From the NCBI RefSeq assembly GCF_026262505.1, contig NC_067204.1:22227300-22291299 (forward strand): a stretch of DNA of 64,000 nucleotides, written 5' to 3'. Positions within the stretch are counted from its first letter, which is position 1. Every line of letters starts with the position of its first letter. A program made the translations under genes and the position numbers. The notes below the pieces were generated by a model. That model did not search any database and was not told the DNA's origin. It saw nothing but the letters and a program-made list of their open reading frames with translations. The stretch comes from Trichomonas vaginalis G3 (lineage: Eukaryota; Parabasalia; Trichomonadida; Trichomonadidae). Positions 51,853 through 61,012 of this stretch are shown piece after piece.

Positions 51853-53157
51853 TAGGGTGTCCAAAGGTGCGTTTAGCACAGCGCTCTATATGAGACTATT
51901 AAAGGAGATATATGCTGATTATAAATATATAATAAAAAATATGAATATATGTATATGATGAGTATGTTGTATTTTGGCGCCATGCCGGGATATAAAATGA
52001 ATTGTGAGACAAGAGGCGGTTTTGCGGGAAATTTTGGCGGGATTTTTTTCATTTTTTTAATGAATCATAAATAAAACATCCTCGCTCTTGCAAAAAAATG
52101 CAAAGACTGTAAAAAAATCTACGAGACATTGGTAAAATGCTTCGGTATGGATGCTCCTAGCTATTCCACTGTAACGTATCATGTTAGGATGTATCACTTC
52201 ATGAACAAAAAGGCGCCCATCATAAAAATTGACAAAAAATCGCCGGATCAAAGAAAAATCAAAGCAATTCTTCAAATGCTAGATGAAGACCCAAGACCAT
52301 CACTCAGAAGGATAGAGGAGATGACAAAGATACCACGTACAACAGTCAGTTATTATCTGCACAATTATTTGAACTACAAACTAGCGTATACACGTTGGGT
52401 TCCGCACAACCTTAATTCAGTTCAAAAAAAATCTAGAGTCCAATCTTCGAAAGAGCTCCTCTCTATATTGGGTGCGTATCAATCCAAGAAGTTTCGCTTT
52501 TTAGTAACAGGGGACGAGTCTTGGTTTTCAATATGCAACAGAAGCCAAAATCATGTGGATCCCGAAGGATGAAAATCCGCAAACATTCCCGAAGAAAAAA
52601 ATTGACACACCAATGATGATGTTGTCGGTTTTTTGGGGCGTGAATGGCATCATCGCAATTGATATTCTTCAAAAACCTAATACGATGAATGCTCAGTATC
52701 TAATTGACAATGTTCTTACTCAAATTATCAATTCTGATGAGTTTGAGAAATCCAAACAACAAAAACAAAAGTTTGCAATTCATTTTGATAATTCAAGAGT
52801 TCACAAAAGTCATAAGGTAATGAATTACTTGGTGGAAAACAATGTCAAAGTTGTTCCAAACCCAATTTATTCACCTGATATTGCACCCTCTGACTTTTAT
52901 TTATTCGGCACGCTAAAAAAGAGAGCTGAAGGACGCGAATTCGCGAGTCCAGATGATCTTGAAAATTTTGTAAGAGAGCAATTTGAGCAATTTTCTCATG
53001 ATGATTTAAAGCGTGTCTTTCAAGCCTGGATCGATCGCTGCGAACGCGTGATTGAATCCAATGGTGATTATATTTAAATAAACTTTATATATATGTAACT
53101 TGTTTATTTATATTCGCAGTATTCAGGTTTGTGCTAAACACACCTTTGGACACCCTA
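51853..53157 (+). mobile_element. Tvmar1-like mariner, full length, defective
   Basis: 1305 bp between TA duplications (51851-51852 and 53158-53159). The ends start TAGGGTGTCCAAAGGTG, and the inverted repeats are about 28 bp with one mismatch (GCGTTTAGCACA versus GTGTTTAGCACA). The transposase frame is about 338 codons, so length and ends are those of Tvmar1. Confidence 0.95.
52060..53077 (+). pseudogene. Mariner transposase, DD34D, two lesions
   Basis: The start MNHK is at 52060, followed by an in-frame TAA where the 1748-2826 copy has GAA. A helix-turn-helix region (RKIKAILQMLDEDPRPSLRR, KIPRTTVSYYLHN) comes before the catalytic core. Acidic residues are in VTGDESWF, IHFDNSRVH and SPDIAPSDFYLFG. 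The last two are separated by exactly 34 residues, the mariner DD34D signature. A one-base gain near 52525 (TGGTTTTCAATATGC) shifts the frame before MWIPKDENPQTF. With a nonsense codon and a frameshift, this copy cannot make transposase, although its ends could be mobilised in trans. Confidence 0.9.
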
Positions 53158-53653
53158 TAGAAAGTGTTTCAAATAATTCATCCCGTTGTTTATCAATAAT
53201 TTTATCCTCTAATCCTTGCTTCTTGATTGTATTATATAATTCTTTATACATTAAAAAGTTTTTTAAATAATCTTCTGCTTCTTCTTGTGATAAATAAATA
53301 ATTGGAATTTTGATTAAATGCTTTAAAGATTCAAATGTATCATCTGAAGGTGAACCTGAACGGTTGATATAAATTAACACATGTGAATGGGGGGAAGTGT
53401 TAGCAATAATGATAATTTGTTTTAATATCGTTAATGTTTTACCTTTATTTTGTTTACCAATTGCTGCAGTGATTGAATTTAAGTAACATTCAGAATATGT
53501 AATTTTCATTAATTTTTCCTTAGATAGAGCATTTCTATTATCACTCAATGCTTCATTAATCATATCATCTACGTATTTATTATATACTCCCGCTAATTCT
53601 TCATAAGGGGTGAATGAATTTAAATCCATTTAATCAAAAATAAATTTATAATT

Positions 53654-55294
53654 TTAAACATTTCTATTCATCAATATTTCATCATATGAACTTCTATACT
53701 GCGGTGGTGTACCTGTTGGATGATATTTCAAACCTTCATCCGGTGTCCATGTCCAATATGTAGTCCTAGTAAACCAAACCTGAGGAGGATTTGTCACTTT
53801 TGAACAGTAAGTGTCATTTTCACCCTGAATGATTGGATAAGCTTTCACTTGTACTGTAACTTGTGAGTTGAAAGTTTCTAATCCATCAAAGAATATACCC
53901 GCTCCATCACGTTGAACTGGAATAGTGCATAAGAACGAAGTTTGGTCTTTCCATGTTCTAGCTAATGGCTTGCCATCATCATCATTCAGTGGTCTAGTTA
54001 ATGAGTCCTCGTATTCTTCTGTGCATTCATTCCCCCCATCTAAATCAGAAGCTTGAAGCATACGTGTAAAGAATATGTCACCCACTGTGGTCATCGCTTG
54101 ATCGGGGAAGTTTCTGGAATCTATAGTGACCTGAAGACCTCGAAGCATTGGATTTTCTAAAACTGTTCTTTGCATTGCATTCTTCGGAAATGCTAACACA
54201 ACATCTGAAACATTATGAAGAGCGTATGAGAAATCTGAGCTGATACCTTCAGGAGTGATGCAACCTCCATTTAGTGAACGAACGTCAATATGTTGAGCTG
54301 GAATCATGAATGGATCTTCCTTACTAAATAAACGTGGTATTGCTTTAACTGATTCTTCAATTAAACCGTATCCTGGTGTAATGCATTTATCCTCTAAAAC
54401 TTCCATCTTTGTGCATGAAATAATAACGTCATCAACTGTTGCGTCAGCAGATGTAGCGGCTAAGCTTGTCATTAATTTGGCAGAAAGTCCGATTTGTTGG
54501 AATTTGCGATCATATTTATAAACATGATTCATAATCTTTTCATAATTTTCATCAGTTATCTTTTCATAAACATAATTTTGTAAATCAGCAACTCTTAACG
54601 GGTCAACCTGACAAAATACTAAAGTATCCCTGAAAACATAATATTTAAGAATGATTTCACCAAATGATTTAGGATAATCATCGAACGCTTGAAATGCTAA
54701 CAAATCATTTACCGGAATAATCATATCAAAAGTGACATCAACTTCATCATTTGCTTTCTTGAAAACTTCTGAAGGGTCAATATATTTACCACATACTGAG
54801 TTATCATATTTTTGAACATTATTATATAACGAATGAACAAACTTTTTAACTTTCCTTTCTGATTTTGGTTTATATGTTGCAAATGCAAAAGATTCACGGG
54901 CGCATTCCATCTGAAGATAACCGGCATCACCTCTTTCAGTTTCTACTTCTAATTGTTTAAAGCTTTGATTTGATGATTTGTAACCAACGAATAAACGCAT
55001 GCATTTAAAAGCGGCATCACATGTGAAAGCTTTATTTGAAACTAGAGTTGCTTTAACTTTGCGTTTAATATATGTGTCACCTAATTGGTTCACATCATGA
55101 GCCGGATTTGTAATTCTTAAATGAGTTTGTTTATCATCAAAATATGGAGCATCAGAGTCATAGCATGAACTTTCAAGTTCTCTATAATATCTTCTTCCAT
55201 CATTCTTTGCGAATATTTTATTTATCTTTTCGAATGAATGAAACACATTTCCATTAATCGGTTTGGTGTTTGGCACTAAATAGTTAGTCGTCAT
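53654..55294 (-). CDS. Major capsid protein, double jelly roll (Maverick 2)
   Basis: 546 residues, looks whole. The N-terminal arm (NVFHSFEKINKIFAKNDG) is followed by a beta-rich body. The VTFDMIIPVNDLLAFQAFDD and EIILKYYVFRDTLVFCQVDP segments lie where the Maverick 1 capsid has its LRLRIPVRRFLPLEAI block. The C-terminal jelly roll includes VTVQVKAYPIIQGENDT and YWTWTPDEGLKYH. This is the shell protein of Polinton-type virions. It is placed between the ATPase and the amphipathic peptide genes and preceded by TTTTATTTATTAATAA. I did not find an adenovirus-type protease gene beside it. Confidence 0.7.
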   Translation of the reverse strand: MTTNYLVPNTKPINGNVFHSFEKINKIFAKNDGRRYYRELESSCYDSDAPYFDDKQTHLRITNPAHDVNQLGDTYIKRKVKATLVSNKAFTCDAAFKCMRLFVGYKSSNQSFKQLEVETERGDAGYLQMECARESFAFATYKPKSERKVKKFVHSLYNNVQKYDNSVCGKYIDPSEVFKKANDEVDVTFDMIIPVNDLLAFQAFDDYPKSFGEIILKYYVFRDTLVFCQVDPLRVADLQNYVYEKITDENYEKIMNHVYKYDRKFQQIGLSAKLMTSLAATSADATVDDVIISCTKMEVLEDKCITPGYGLIEESVKAIPRLFSKEDPFMIPAQHIDVRSLNGGCITPEGISSDFSYALHNVSDVVLAFPKNAMQRTVLENPMLRGLQVTIDSRNFPDQAMTTVGDIFFTRMLQASDLDGGNECTEEYEDSLTRPLNDDDGKPLARTWKDQTSFLCTIPVQRDGAGIFFDGLETFNSQVTVQVKAYPIIQGENDTYCSKVTNPPQVWFTRTTYWTWTPDEGLKYHPTGTPPQYRSSYDEILMNRNV

Positions 55295-55363
55295 TTATTA
55301 ATAAATAAAAAATCAAAATTAAAAGATGAAAATGAATTTTTAATTTTAATGAAATAATCAACT

Positions 55364-55579
55364 ATGGCTGCAGGATTCTTTAAGAAACTGTGGGATAAAG
55401 TAAAAAGAGGAGCGCATAAAGTTTGGGAAACAATGAAGAAAGGAGCAAATTGGATATTTAAGAATAAAGAAGCAATTAGTGACGTTGCTGAATCAATAAC
55501 GCCAAAAGCTGCCCCAATAAGAGAAATTTTAAATAAAGGAGAAAAAGTTTATCAAAGACTACAACCGATACTAAGATAA
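55364..55579 (+). CDS. Amphipathic peptide 1 (MAAGFFKKLWD family)
   Basis: 71 residues. Starts MAAGFFKKLWDKVKRGAHKV, a basic amphipathic helix with Phe and Trp on one face, and continues WETMKKGANWIFKN. It shares its first 11 residues with the gene at 55604-55840 on the other strand. Such helices disrupt membranes, as in adenovirus pVI or nodavirus gamma peptide, so a virion entry role is plausible. This is inferred from composition and from position next to the capsid gene. Confidence 0.55.
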   Translation: MAAGFFKKLWDKVKRGAHKVWETMKKGANWIFKNKEAISDVAESITPKAAPIREILNKGEKVYQRLQPILR

Positions 55580-55603
55580 AAATAATATTTATTTATTTTT
55601 CCA

Positions 55604-55840
55604 CTATCTTCCCCCTATTTTATTAAGTATTCCTTCAGCAATTCCACCAACTGCGTTACCTGCTTGTGCTCCCATCGCCGGATTACCTGCTTTTGTACCT
55701 AATACTCCACCTATGATAGTTCCTGCCGTTTTCGCTACTGGTGCCAAAAAGTTTGCAACAGGTTTAATAATATTTTTATGAACCCAACCTGCAGCTTTCT
55801 TAATTCCATCCCATAATTTTTTAAAGAATCCTGCCGCCAT
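55604..55840 (-). CDS. Amphipathic peptide 2 with glycine-zipper tail
   Basis: 78 residues. Starts MAAGFFKKLWDGIKKAAGWV, paralogous at the N-terminus to the 55364 gene. It then has a glycine/alanine-rich hydrophobic tail (AGTIIGGVLGTKAGNPAMGA, GNAVGGIAEGIL) typical of glycine zippers that insert into membranes. It is convergent with its paralogue, 24 bp apart. It is probably a second membrane-active virion component. Confidence 0.55.
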   Translation of the reverse strand: MAAGFFKKLWDGIKKAAGWVHKNIIKPVANFLAPVAKTAGTIIGGVLGTKAGNPAMGAQAGNAVGGIAEGILNKIGGR

Positions 55841-55905
55841 TTCTGATTTAATATTAATTAAAAATATATTTCATCACTTATATTTTAATTTTTATTTTAT
55901 AATAA

Positions 55906-56286
55906 ATGAAACCGATTTTAAAAATAAATGAAACAGAGGAGGAAGAAATAAATGAAAGTGAAAATGTTCAACAAAAAATAAACGTTGTTAAACCAATTAC
56001 TGAAATAAAAAATTTTTCATCTGTTGAAGAATTTAATGACTATTATGCTAATAATAAAAAATTATTTGAAGAATTGACAACGTGTAAATTGAATAAAATG
56101 TTTAAAGTTGATGGATTCAAAATTTCAAAAATAAAAGGAGTGGTTAGTTTGAAATCTATTCCTCAATCAAGAATCACCTCATTAATGAAAATAGATGATT
56201 TAACAAAAAGAATAGAAATTATTGAAGAGCGAATAAATCAAATTATTGATTTCATAAATCATGACTCGTTGAGCCCGGGTCCTTAA
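55906..56286 (+). CDS. Unknown small protein, 126 aa (Maverick 2)
   Basis: Starts MKPILKINETEEEEINESE. It has an acidic N-terminus, then a helical region (SVEEFNDYYANNKKLFEELT) and a C-terminal coiled coil (IDDLTKRIEIIEERINQIID). The last codons (SLSPGP) fall in the palindrome cluster at 56277-56321, as with other Maverick genes ending in hairpins. The leader TTTTATTTTATAATAA abuts the ATG. No family is recognised. Confidence 0.5.
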   Translation: MKPILKINETEEEEINESENVQQKINVVKPITEIKNFSSVEEFNDYYANNKKLFEELTTCKLNKMFKVDGFKISKIKGVVSLKSIPQSRITSLMKIDDLTKRIEIIEERINQIIDFINHDSLSPGP

Positions 56287-56321
56287 AGCCCAAGGCATAA
56301 AGTGCCCAGGACTTAAAGTCC
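56277..56321. repeat. Cluster of three short hairpins at the inner edge of the right TIR
   Basis: GGGT...GCCC with a CCTTAAA loop, GGCA-TAAAG-TGCC (56294-56306) and GGAC-TTAAA-GTCC (56309-56321). A related partial sequence (GGACTTTAGCCCTGGACTTT) lies at about 38392-38411. Different loops from the GCCGC family, but the same idea of adjacent perfect stems. Confidence 0.65.
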
Positions 56322-57210
56322 ATAACCCGCCTCCTCTAATATATCATTTATTTCCTCATTTGTGAATCCTAATTTTTTAACGTTGTTAGTTTTGACGCTC
56401 ATTTTCTTACGAATTAAAAAATAAATTATTTTAAAAATGTAAGACATGAATTTTTAAAGTTTATTTCTCATTCATGAAAATAATTATTTCTAATTTCTTT
56501 TACTCTCTCATACATACTAGATTTAAAGAATTCAGAACTTTTACCATAATCTCCTAAATGTTTTCTTATCCCTAACGTGTGCCAGTTATTATATGAAACT
56601 GTATAAACTTTATCTTTATCTTTGCATCTTTCATCACTTCCAATATATTTATATCTCAGTTTTGATTTAGCATTTTCATATTCATTAACGTTTAATAATT
56701 CACAGTCTTCCTTTTTAAATAAATGTTTTATGTATTCAGGATTTAATACTCTACGTTTATATGCTCCTAACTTAGTTCTAAAGGTTTTTCTACAAAATTT
56801 AGGAATTCCATCCTCTTTAATGTCATCAATGATTTCCATTTCATTATTTTCAATTTCTTCTTCTCGTTTATGAGGTCTTTGATTATGACTCCATTGATTC
56901 CATGAAATTAAATATTCTTTATCATTATATTTATACCTCATTAGCTTATTTTGGCTTTCATATTCATTTAATAATTCACAATCTTCATTTTTAAATTGAA
57001 GTTTAACCCATTCAGGATTTAAACAATGTTTAATTAATCGCGGAATATCTGACATCATCTATATATAGCTTCTTTTATAAAAGATAAAAAAATAAATTAT
57101 TTTAAAATTAATGTTAATTTTTTAATGATTTATAAATAAATATATTTTAATGCATCGTCTATATATAGATGTAACAAAAAAAGTCACAAAACCCGCACTC
57201 ATATACTACT
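56322..57210 (-). repeat. Maverick 2 right terminal inverted repeat
   Basis: Partner of 36485-37373. It ends ...GCACTCATATACTACT at 57210 and is followed by CACCTT, the target duplication. Confidence 0.92.
56468..57058 (-). CDS. Terminal-repeat gene, two-module unknown protein (right copy)
   Basis: Identical 196-residue protein to 36638-37228, reading inward from the right end. Identical twins imply recent insertion or gene conversion between the ends. The few differences between the repeats lie in the non-coding flanks, for example near 36570 and after the stop codon. Confidence 0.6.
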   Translation of the reverse strand: MMSDIPRLIKHCLNPEWVKLQFKNEDCELLNEYESQNKLMRYKYNDKEYLISWNQWSHNQRPHKREEEIENNEMEIIDDIKEDGIPKFCRKTFRTKLGAYKRRVLNPEYIKHLFKKEDCELLNVNEYENAKSKLRYKYIGSDERCKDKDKVYTVSYNNWHTLGIRKHLGDYGKSSEFFKSSMYERVKEIRNNYFHE

Positions 57211-57269
57211 CACCTTTTACAATAAGTCTCTCAATTTTATGGGGACGTCAATAAACCGGGAAATTGAGT

Positions 57270-57397
57270 TTAAGGGTGCATTTACGCCCCTATGACGAGG
57301 CCTTCAATTCAGATGTTTAAGGTTAATTTTCACTGGCACTTCATACCAGTTGTCAGAAATTTGAATTAAAGTCAGATGGGCGTAAGTGCGGCCTTAA
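57270..57397. mobile_element. Candidate 128-bp MITE flanked by TTAA
   Basis: Left end TTAAGGGTGCATTTACGCCC, right end GGGCGTAAGTGCGGCCTTAA. The ends are inverted repeats matching at 17 of 20 positions, with TTAA at both outer edges as in piggyBac-type target sites. No coding capacity. It lies 53 bp outside the right end of Maverick 2. Confidence 0.45.
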
Positions 57398-57675
57398 AAA
57401 ATCATTATATTAGGGAATATCATATTCTTTATGTTTCATTTAGACTGAAATTTTCCATAAATTTCAAATTTTTAATTTCAAAAATTGCTTTTTCATATAA
57501 CCTTAACTCATTGGAATTGTAACTTCCAGCATTCTTAACTTATTCATTATTTCCTTTGAAAAAAAAATTAAATAAAAATATAAATAAACAATTGTTTCGA
57601 ATAGTGAAACGCTTATGATTTTATTAAAATTAGAGAATCATCTACATTGATGGGGGTAGATAATATTATAGCATA

Positions 57676-58038
57676 TTATTCATCGATTTTAACGGTATGA
57701 AACTCAGAATTCGACAAAAAATATTCAAACACTTCTTTGTTTTGATCGAAATAAGTACATGCTCCATGTATTCCTTGTTTAGCTGCTCTTGGTTTGGAAT
57801 TTTTATTATGTTCAAATTTTGGGTTGTCTTCGAAATATTTTTCCATCAAATTTATTAGCGTTTTAATATCTCCACTTTTCAATCCGCGCTTTTTAATGCG
57901 CTGAAAAGAATAACTTGTTTTTTCATCAAAATCTTTTGTATATTCAACATATTTCCTCGCATCGGGTGATTTAGTATCATGCAGGCTGTTAGTATCCCTA
58001 TTTTCGGAGAAAGGACCTGTTTTCTTCTTTGAAGACAT
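57676..58038 (-). CDS. Small host protein, 120 aa
   Basis: Starts MSSKKKTGPFSENRDTNS. It is basic and soluble, with a helical middle (RGLKSGDIKTLINLMEKYF) and SKPRAAKQGIHGACTYFDQN towards the end. No family is recognised. Confidence that it is a gene comes from the Inr: TCACTTTTCAATT on its strand lies 18 to 30 nt upstream of the ATG, almost identical to the trichomonad consensus TCAYTWYTCATTA. Confidence 0.65.
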   Translation of the reverse strand: MSSKKKTGPFSENRDTNSLHDTKSPDARKYVEYTKDFDEKTSYSFQRIKKRGLKSGDIKTLINLMEKYFEDNPKFEHNKNSKPRAAKQGIHGACTYFDQNKEVFEYFLSNSEFHTVKIDE

Positions 58039-58055
58039 ATGAAATAAACTTCACA

Positions 58056-58068
58056 AATTGAAAAGTGA
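58056..58068 (-). promoter_or_regulatory. Trichomonad initiator (Inr)
   Basis: TCACTTTTCAATT on the minus strand, with transcription expected at the A of TCA. Best Inr match in the window. Confidence 0.7.
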
Positions 58069-58814
58069 CTAAATGCTGGTAAATTTTTTTATTCCCAACT
58101 TTCTCTCGATTTAAAAAATTGTGAATTTTTTTAAAAAAAAGATTGATAAAGAATCAAATTTACAGTCATAATTTTGTTAAGATGGCAGTAATATATTCTA
58201 CTTGAAAAATACATGAGATTAGCTCGCTGTATTATCTCAATAAAGATTAATTCGACTCAATATTTTTTTTGTCAAAAATTGGCAATAATTATTCAATTTA
58301 TTACCACCATTTTTCATAAAAATTTGAGTGTCTGTGAATAGTGTAAGTTAATTTTAATTGAGAACGGTAGAAGGGTAACTTTTTCACATATGTTATCAAT
58401 TCAATTCAAATTTTAAGATTAAATTGCTTCTTATACTGAAAGTTATGACTAATGTTATTTAATTTATCATATTTATTATAGAATTTAAAAGTAAACATGC
58501 AAAATACATATGTTTAAACAAGATTTTTTTGCCAATCACTCCAAATCACTTGATTTTATGAATATATGTCAAAGATCACACATAATTAATAATAATATTT
58601 TTTATTTTCAAAAAGGTACTTTTAATGGGCCAAAAATTGAAAATTTTTAATTTCTCTAGTTTCTAGCCAGAATCAATATAGAGTTCATATGCAAAAAGTG
58701 AAACTACTATGGTGTGGAAAAAAATATCAAAGTTCCCCACTTAAACACTATATATATATATATATATAAAATTAAAAAATGAAGAAATTAATTTAATAAA
58801 ATGGATTTTTAGTC
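58069..58814. other. Intergenic AT-rich stretch
   Basis: No gene seen. It includes a short (TA)n microsatellite at about 58749-58768. Confidence 0.55.
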
Positions 58815-59648
58815 CTAAAATTTATTGTTTTGCTTCATGTGGAGTATCCTTCGAAAATTTTTCATCGAACATTTCATTTTTTTGAATATGTTGAAGAAAT
58901 TCTTTTTCTTGAAAGCGAGAAATGAAATTAAGATCAATCCTATTGTAAACAAGATCAATCCAATGATTATGAAAAAGTTTCTCCAACTTTTCTCACTTTT
59001 TTCGATGAAAATTGTTGAATCTTCAGTTTGATTCGCCTTTTGATCAATCATTGATGGAGACATACCTTTTGTTATTGGTTCTTGGATCATCGTCTCCATC
59101 TTTGGTGTTGATTTCTCTGATGAAGATGAAGAGAAGATGTGATTCATGTAATTATGGGAAACTTCATCAGGTTCTGTATGGATTACAGGATGAATTGTCT
59201 CTGGAACAGTGTATTCTTTGTAGTCATCAAGGTTGTCTTGAATTTCTGGGATTTCATCTTCATCATTAGTGCTCATGAGACTAACCTGATTAATAAGCGT
59301 AATTGAGGTAACTTTTCCTGGTAATTCAACGTTAGGTTCGATGTTTTCTGGAGCAATGCTTTCTTTTTGGATAATAATATCATCATCTTCCAAATCTTCA
59401 GCATGTATCATCATGTTAGTCTCGCCATTAGATTGGTTTTTATCATTGGTAGAAGCTCCAAGGATCATGCTTATCAATACTTCTTTTGTTGTGTTAGTTG
59501 TGTATGGAATATTCATTTCGTCAAGCATTTTCATGAGTTCCTTCTTCGTAAGCCTGCGAAGTTGGATCCTACTAGTTGAGTCAACATTATAATGTTCATC
59601 TTCACCATTGGTTCTTACTTCTTGAACGAGTTCCTCGTGTTCAACCAT
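58815..59648 (-). CDS. HeH/SAP-like domain protein with C-terminal membrane anchor
   Basis: 277 residues from ATG 59648. I prefer this ATG because the longer frame begins at a TTG. The N-terminal 70 residues hold QLRRLTKKELMKMLDEMNIP then TKEVLISMILG, a helix-extended-loop-helix (HeH/SAP/LEM-like) pattern. A long acidic, Ser/Thr/Pro-rich disordered region follows (DLEDDDIIIQKE, SSSSSEKST). One transmembrane segment (FFIIIGLILFTIGLILISFL) and a short basic Lys/Phe-rich tail close it. This plan, HeH domain plus acidic linker plus inner membrane span, is that of inner-nuclear-membrane proteins of the Src1/Heh/LEM class. The assignment is inferred; a chromatin-tethering role would fit. Confidence 0.55.
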   Translation of the reverse strand: MVEHEELVQEVRTNGEDEHYNVDSTSRIQLRRLTKKELMKMLDEMNIPYTTNTTKEVLISMILGASTNDKNQSNGETNMMIHAEDLEDDDIIIQKESIAPENIEPNVELPGKVTSITLINQVSLMSTNDEDEIPEIQDNLDDYKEYTVPETIHPVIHTEPDEVSHNYMNHIFSSSSSEKSTPKMETMIQEPITKGMSPSMIDQKANQTEDSTIFIEKSEKSWRNFFIIIGLILFTIGLILISFLAFKKKNFFNIFKKMKCSMKNFRRILHMKQNNKF

Positions 59649-59678
59649 TTCTGACAAGGTGAACTTCCCTCCTGTCAA

Positions 59679-60136
59679 GTATGATGTAATTTACAAAATG
59701 ACTCTTTTTGTAATATAAAATTGTGCTTTCATAGTTAATATGATGAGATGTCTGAATTTACAAGTAAAATTCAAATCAAATATAAATTAAACCTATTATT
59801 TGATTGTAAAATCGTTACAAATAAAAGGTCAAACCAAAGTAAAATAAATATTTAAATGATTTGATTGGTAATTCTAATATTCAATAGATTCTATATTGAG
59901 GATATTGAGTTCACCCCAAATGTTAATAAGAGCATTTCAGTAAAAGATCTGGACTATTCATTTTGTATATGAATTGTTCCGAAATTAGCATAAAAATTTT
60001 TGCCAATTTGAAACGTCAAAATGTATAAAAAAGTATTATGAAGAAATTAAGATTTCCATATGCTTTCAGAATTATCTGGCATAAAATTGGACTCCAGAGA
60101 AAGATCCACGTAATTTTGTCGAAACCGTCAGAAAAA
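59679..60136. other. Intergenic between divergent host genes
   Basis: AT-rich. TCATTTTGT on the minus strand near 59700 may be an Inr for the HeH-like gene. TCAGAA at about 60127 may serve the 60137 gene. Confidence 0.4.
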
Positions 60137-61012
60137 ATGAGCAGTGACCATGAAATTGCTCTTCTCCGCAAACAGAAAAACACCGCCATTGAGAACTGTG
60201 ATTTCCAGCAAGCAAAATCTATAGACCTTCAAATTCAGAAGCTTTTGGACGCTAAAAATCAACAGAATAACCAGGCAAATTTAACTAAAGCTCTTCTTAC
60301 ATATAATATCGAAAAAGAAAATATTAAAATACAAGCTTCCGAAATGTATAATGAATATTACAATCAAGTTTATAAAGCTAAATCCCGTTTTCAGAAAAGA
60401 AGGAATCTCTTACAGCAGTCGCATGCTAATGCATTAGCCAAGCTAGCTGAAGAGTATGCTAAGGAACTTGAAGTCGAAACAACCCGTGCTATTCCAGAAG
60501 CTGATACTCGAAAGAATCAAGCACAGATTCGCGCAAGGAATCAGGAATACGATGTAGCTGACGCATTGTTCAAAGAGTCACAGCAGATCAGGCAGCAAAT
60601 ACTCCAATCTAGACAGGACGCCGTCCACAAGAAATATAACGAATTAAGGACAGCTTTAGAGGCAAAGAATAAATCCGAGGACGATCTATGCGATAAGAAA
60701 GAAAAGCAAGTTTTCACTGAAATTCAGACAAATTATAATAATGAAATTGATAAGCTTGATAAGACTCTCCAAGCGAGATCCTTAAGACTAAATGTACCAC
60801 GTGGTGAAGACGAAGCTGAAATGTTCAGACCTCTTTTCACAGAAGACGAAATAAAGGAAATTCAGCCATTATCACCAGTTCTTCGAACACCACTATCTCC
60901 AAAAACATCACCATTATCTCCGAAATTACAATCACCAAGACCTACAAGCAGAGTTTCTCAAAATTCTACACCTAGAGCTAATCGCACTACTCCAACTCGT
61001 TCTACGAACTAA
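60137..61012 (+). CDS. Host coiled-coil protein, about 291 aa
   Basis: I start at MSSDHEIALLRKQKNTAIEN (60137). The frame is open 33 codons further upstream, but that part looks non-coding, and a TCAGAA Inr-like site sits 10 nt before this ATG. Residues 1-235 are almost all helical and charged (AKSRFQKRRNLLQQSHANAL, LAEEYAKELEVETTRAIPEA, DALFKESQQIRQQILQSRQD), so a long coiled coil. The C-terminal 55 residues are Ser/Pro-rich (LSPVLRTPLSPKTSPLSPKL) with repeated SP sites suited to proline-directed kinases. Likely cytoskeletal or scaffold; no family named. Confidence 0.7.
   Translation: MSSDHEIALLRKQKNTAIENCDFQQAKSIDLQIQKLLDAKNQQNNQANLTKALLTYNIEKENIKIQASEMYNEYYNQVYKAKSRFQKRRNLLQQSHANALAKLAEEYAKELEVETTRAIPEADTRKNQAQIRARNQEYDVADALFKESQQIRQQILQSRQDAVHKKYNELRTALEAKNKSEDDLCDKKEKQVFTEIQTNYNNEIDKLDKTLQARSLRLNVPRGEDEAEMFRPLFTEDEIKEIQPLSPVLRTPLSPKTSPLSPKLQSPRPTSRVSQNSTPRANRTTPTRSTN

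Larger units (their letters stand above)
51495..53629 (-). pseudogene. Packaging ATPase (Maverick 2) split by mariner
   Basis: The N-terminal part (53123-53629) carries the Walker A region (TAAIGKQNKGKTLTI). The C-terminal part (51495-51850) carries Walker B (SLIFLDDAVK) and the HIQCSFFMAVQYFKAL sensor-like segment. A 1305-bp mariner with TA duplication lies between them. Same family as 19318-20205. The element could not have packaged DNA with its own ATPase after this insertion. Confidence 0.8.
36485..57210. mobile_element. Maverick/Polinton 2, end to end, broken
   Basis: 20.7 kb element with terminal inverted repeats starting AGTAGTATATGAGTGCGGG at both ends and a 6-bp target duplication CACCTT (36479-36484 and 57211-57216). 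It carries PolB, integrase, packaging ATPase, capsid and fibre genes, plus a PrimPol-SF3 helicase. The terminal repeats are almost identical, with a few indels or substitutions in about 890 bp, so the insertion is young. About ten breaks are present in its genes, and a mariner lies in the ATPase gene. Helicase, capsid and several small genes look whole. Confidence 0.95.

Noticed and set aside
2827-57210. Adenovirus-type cysteine protease expected in Mavericks
   Set aside because: I found no convincing catalytic pattern in either element. It may lie in the missing left part of Maverick 1 or be lost. The amphipathic genes are not proteases.
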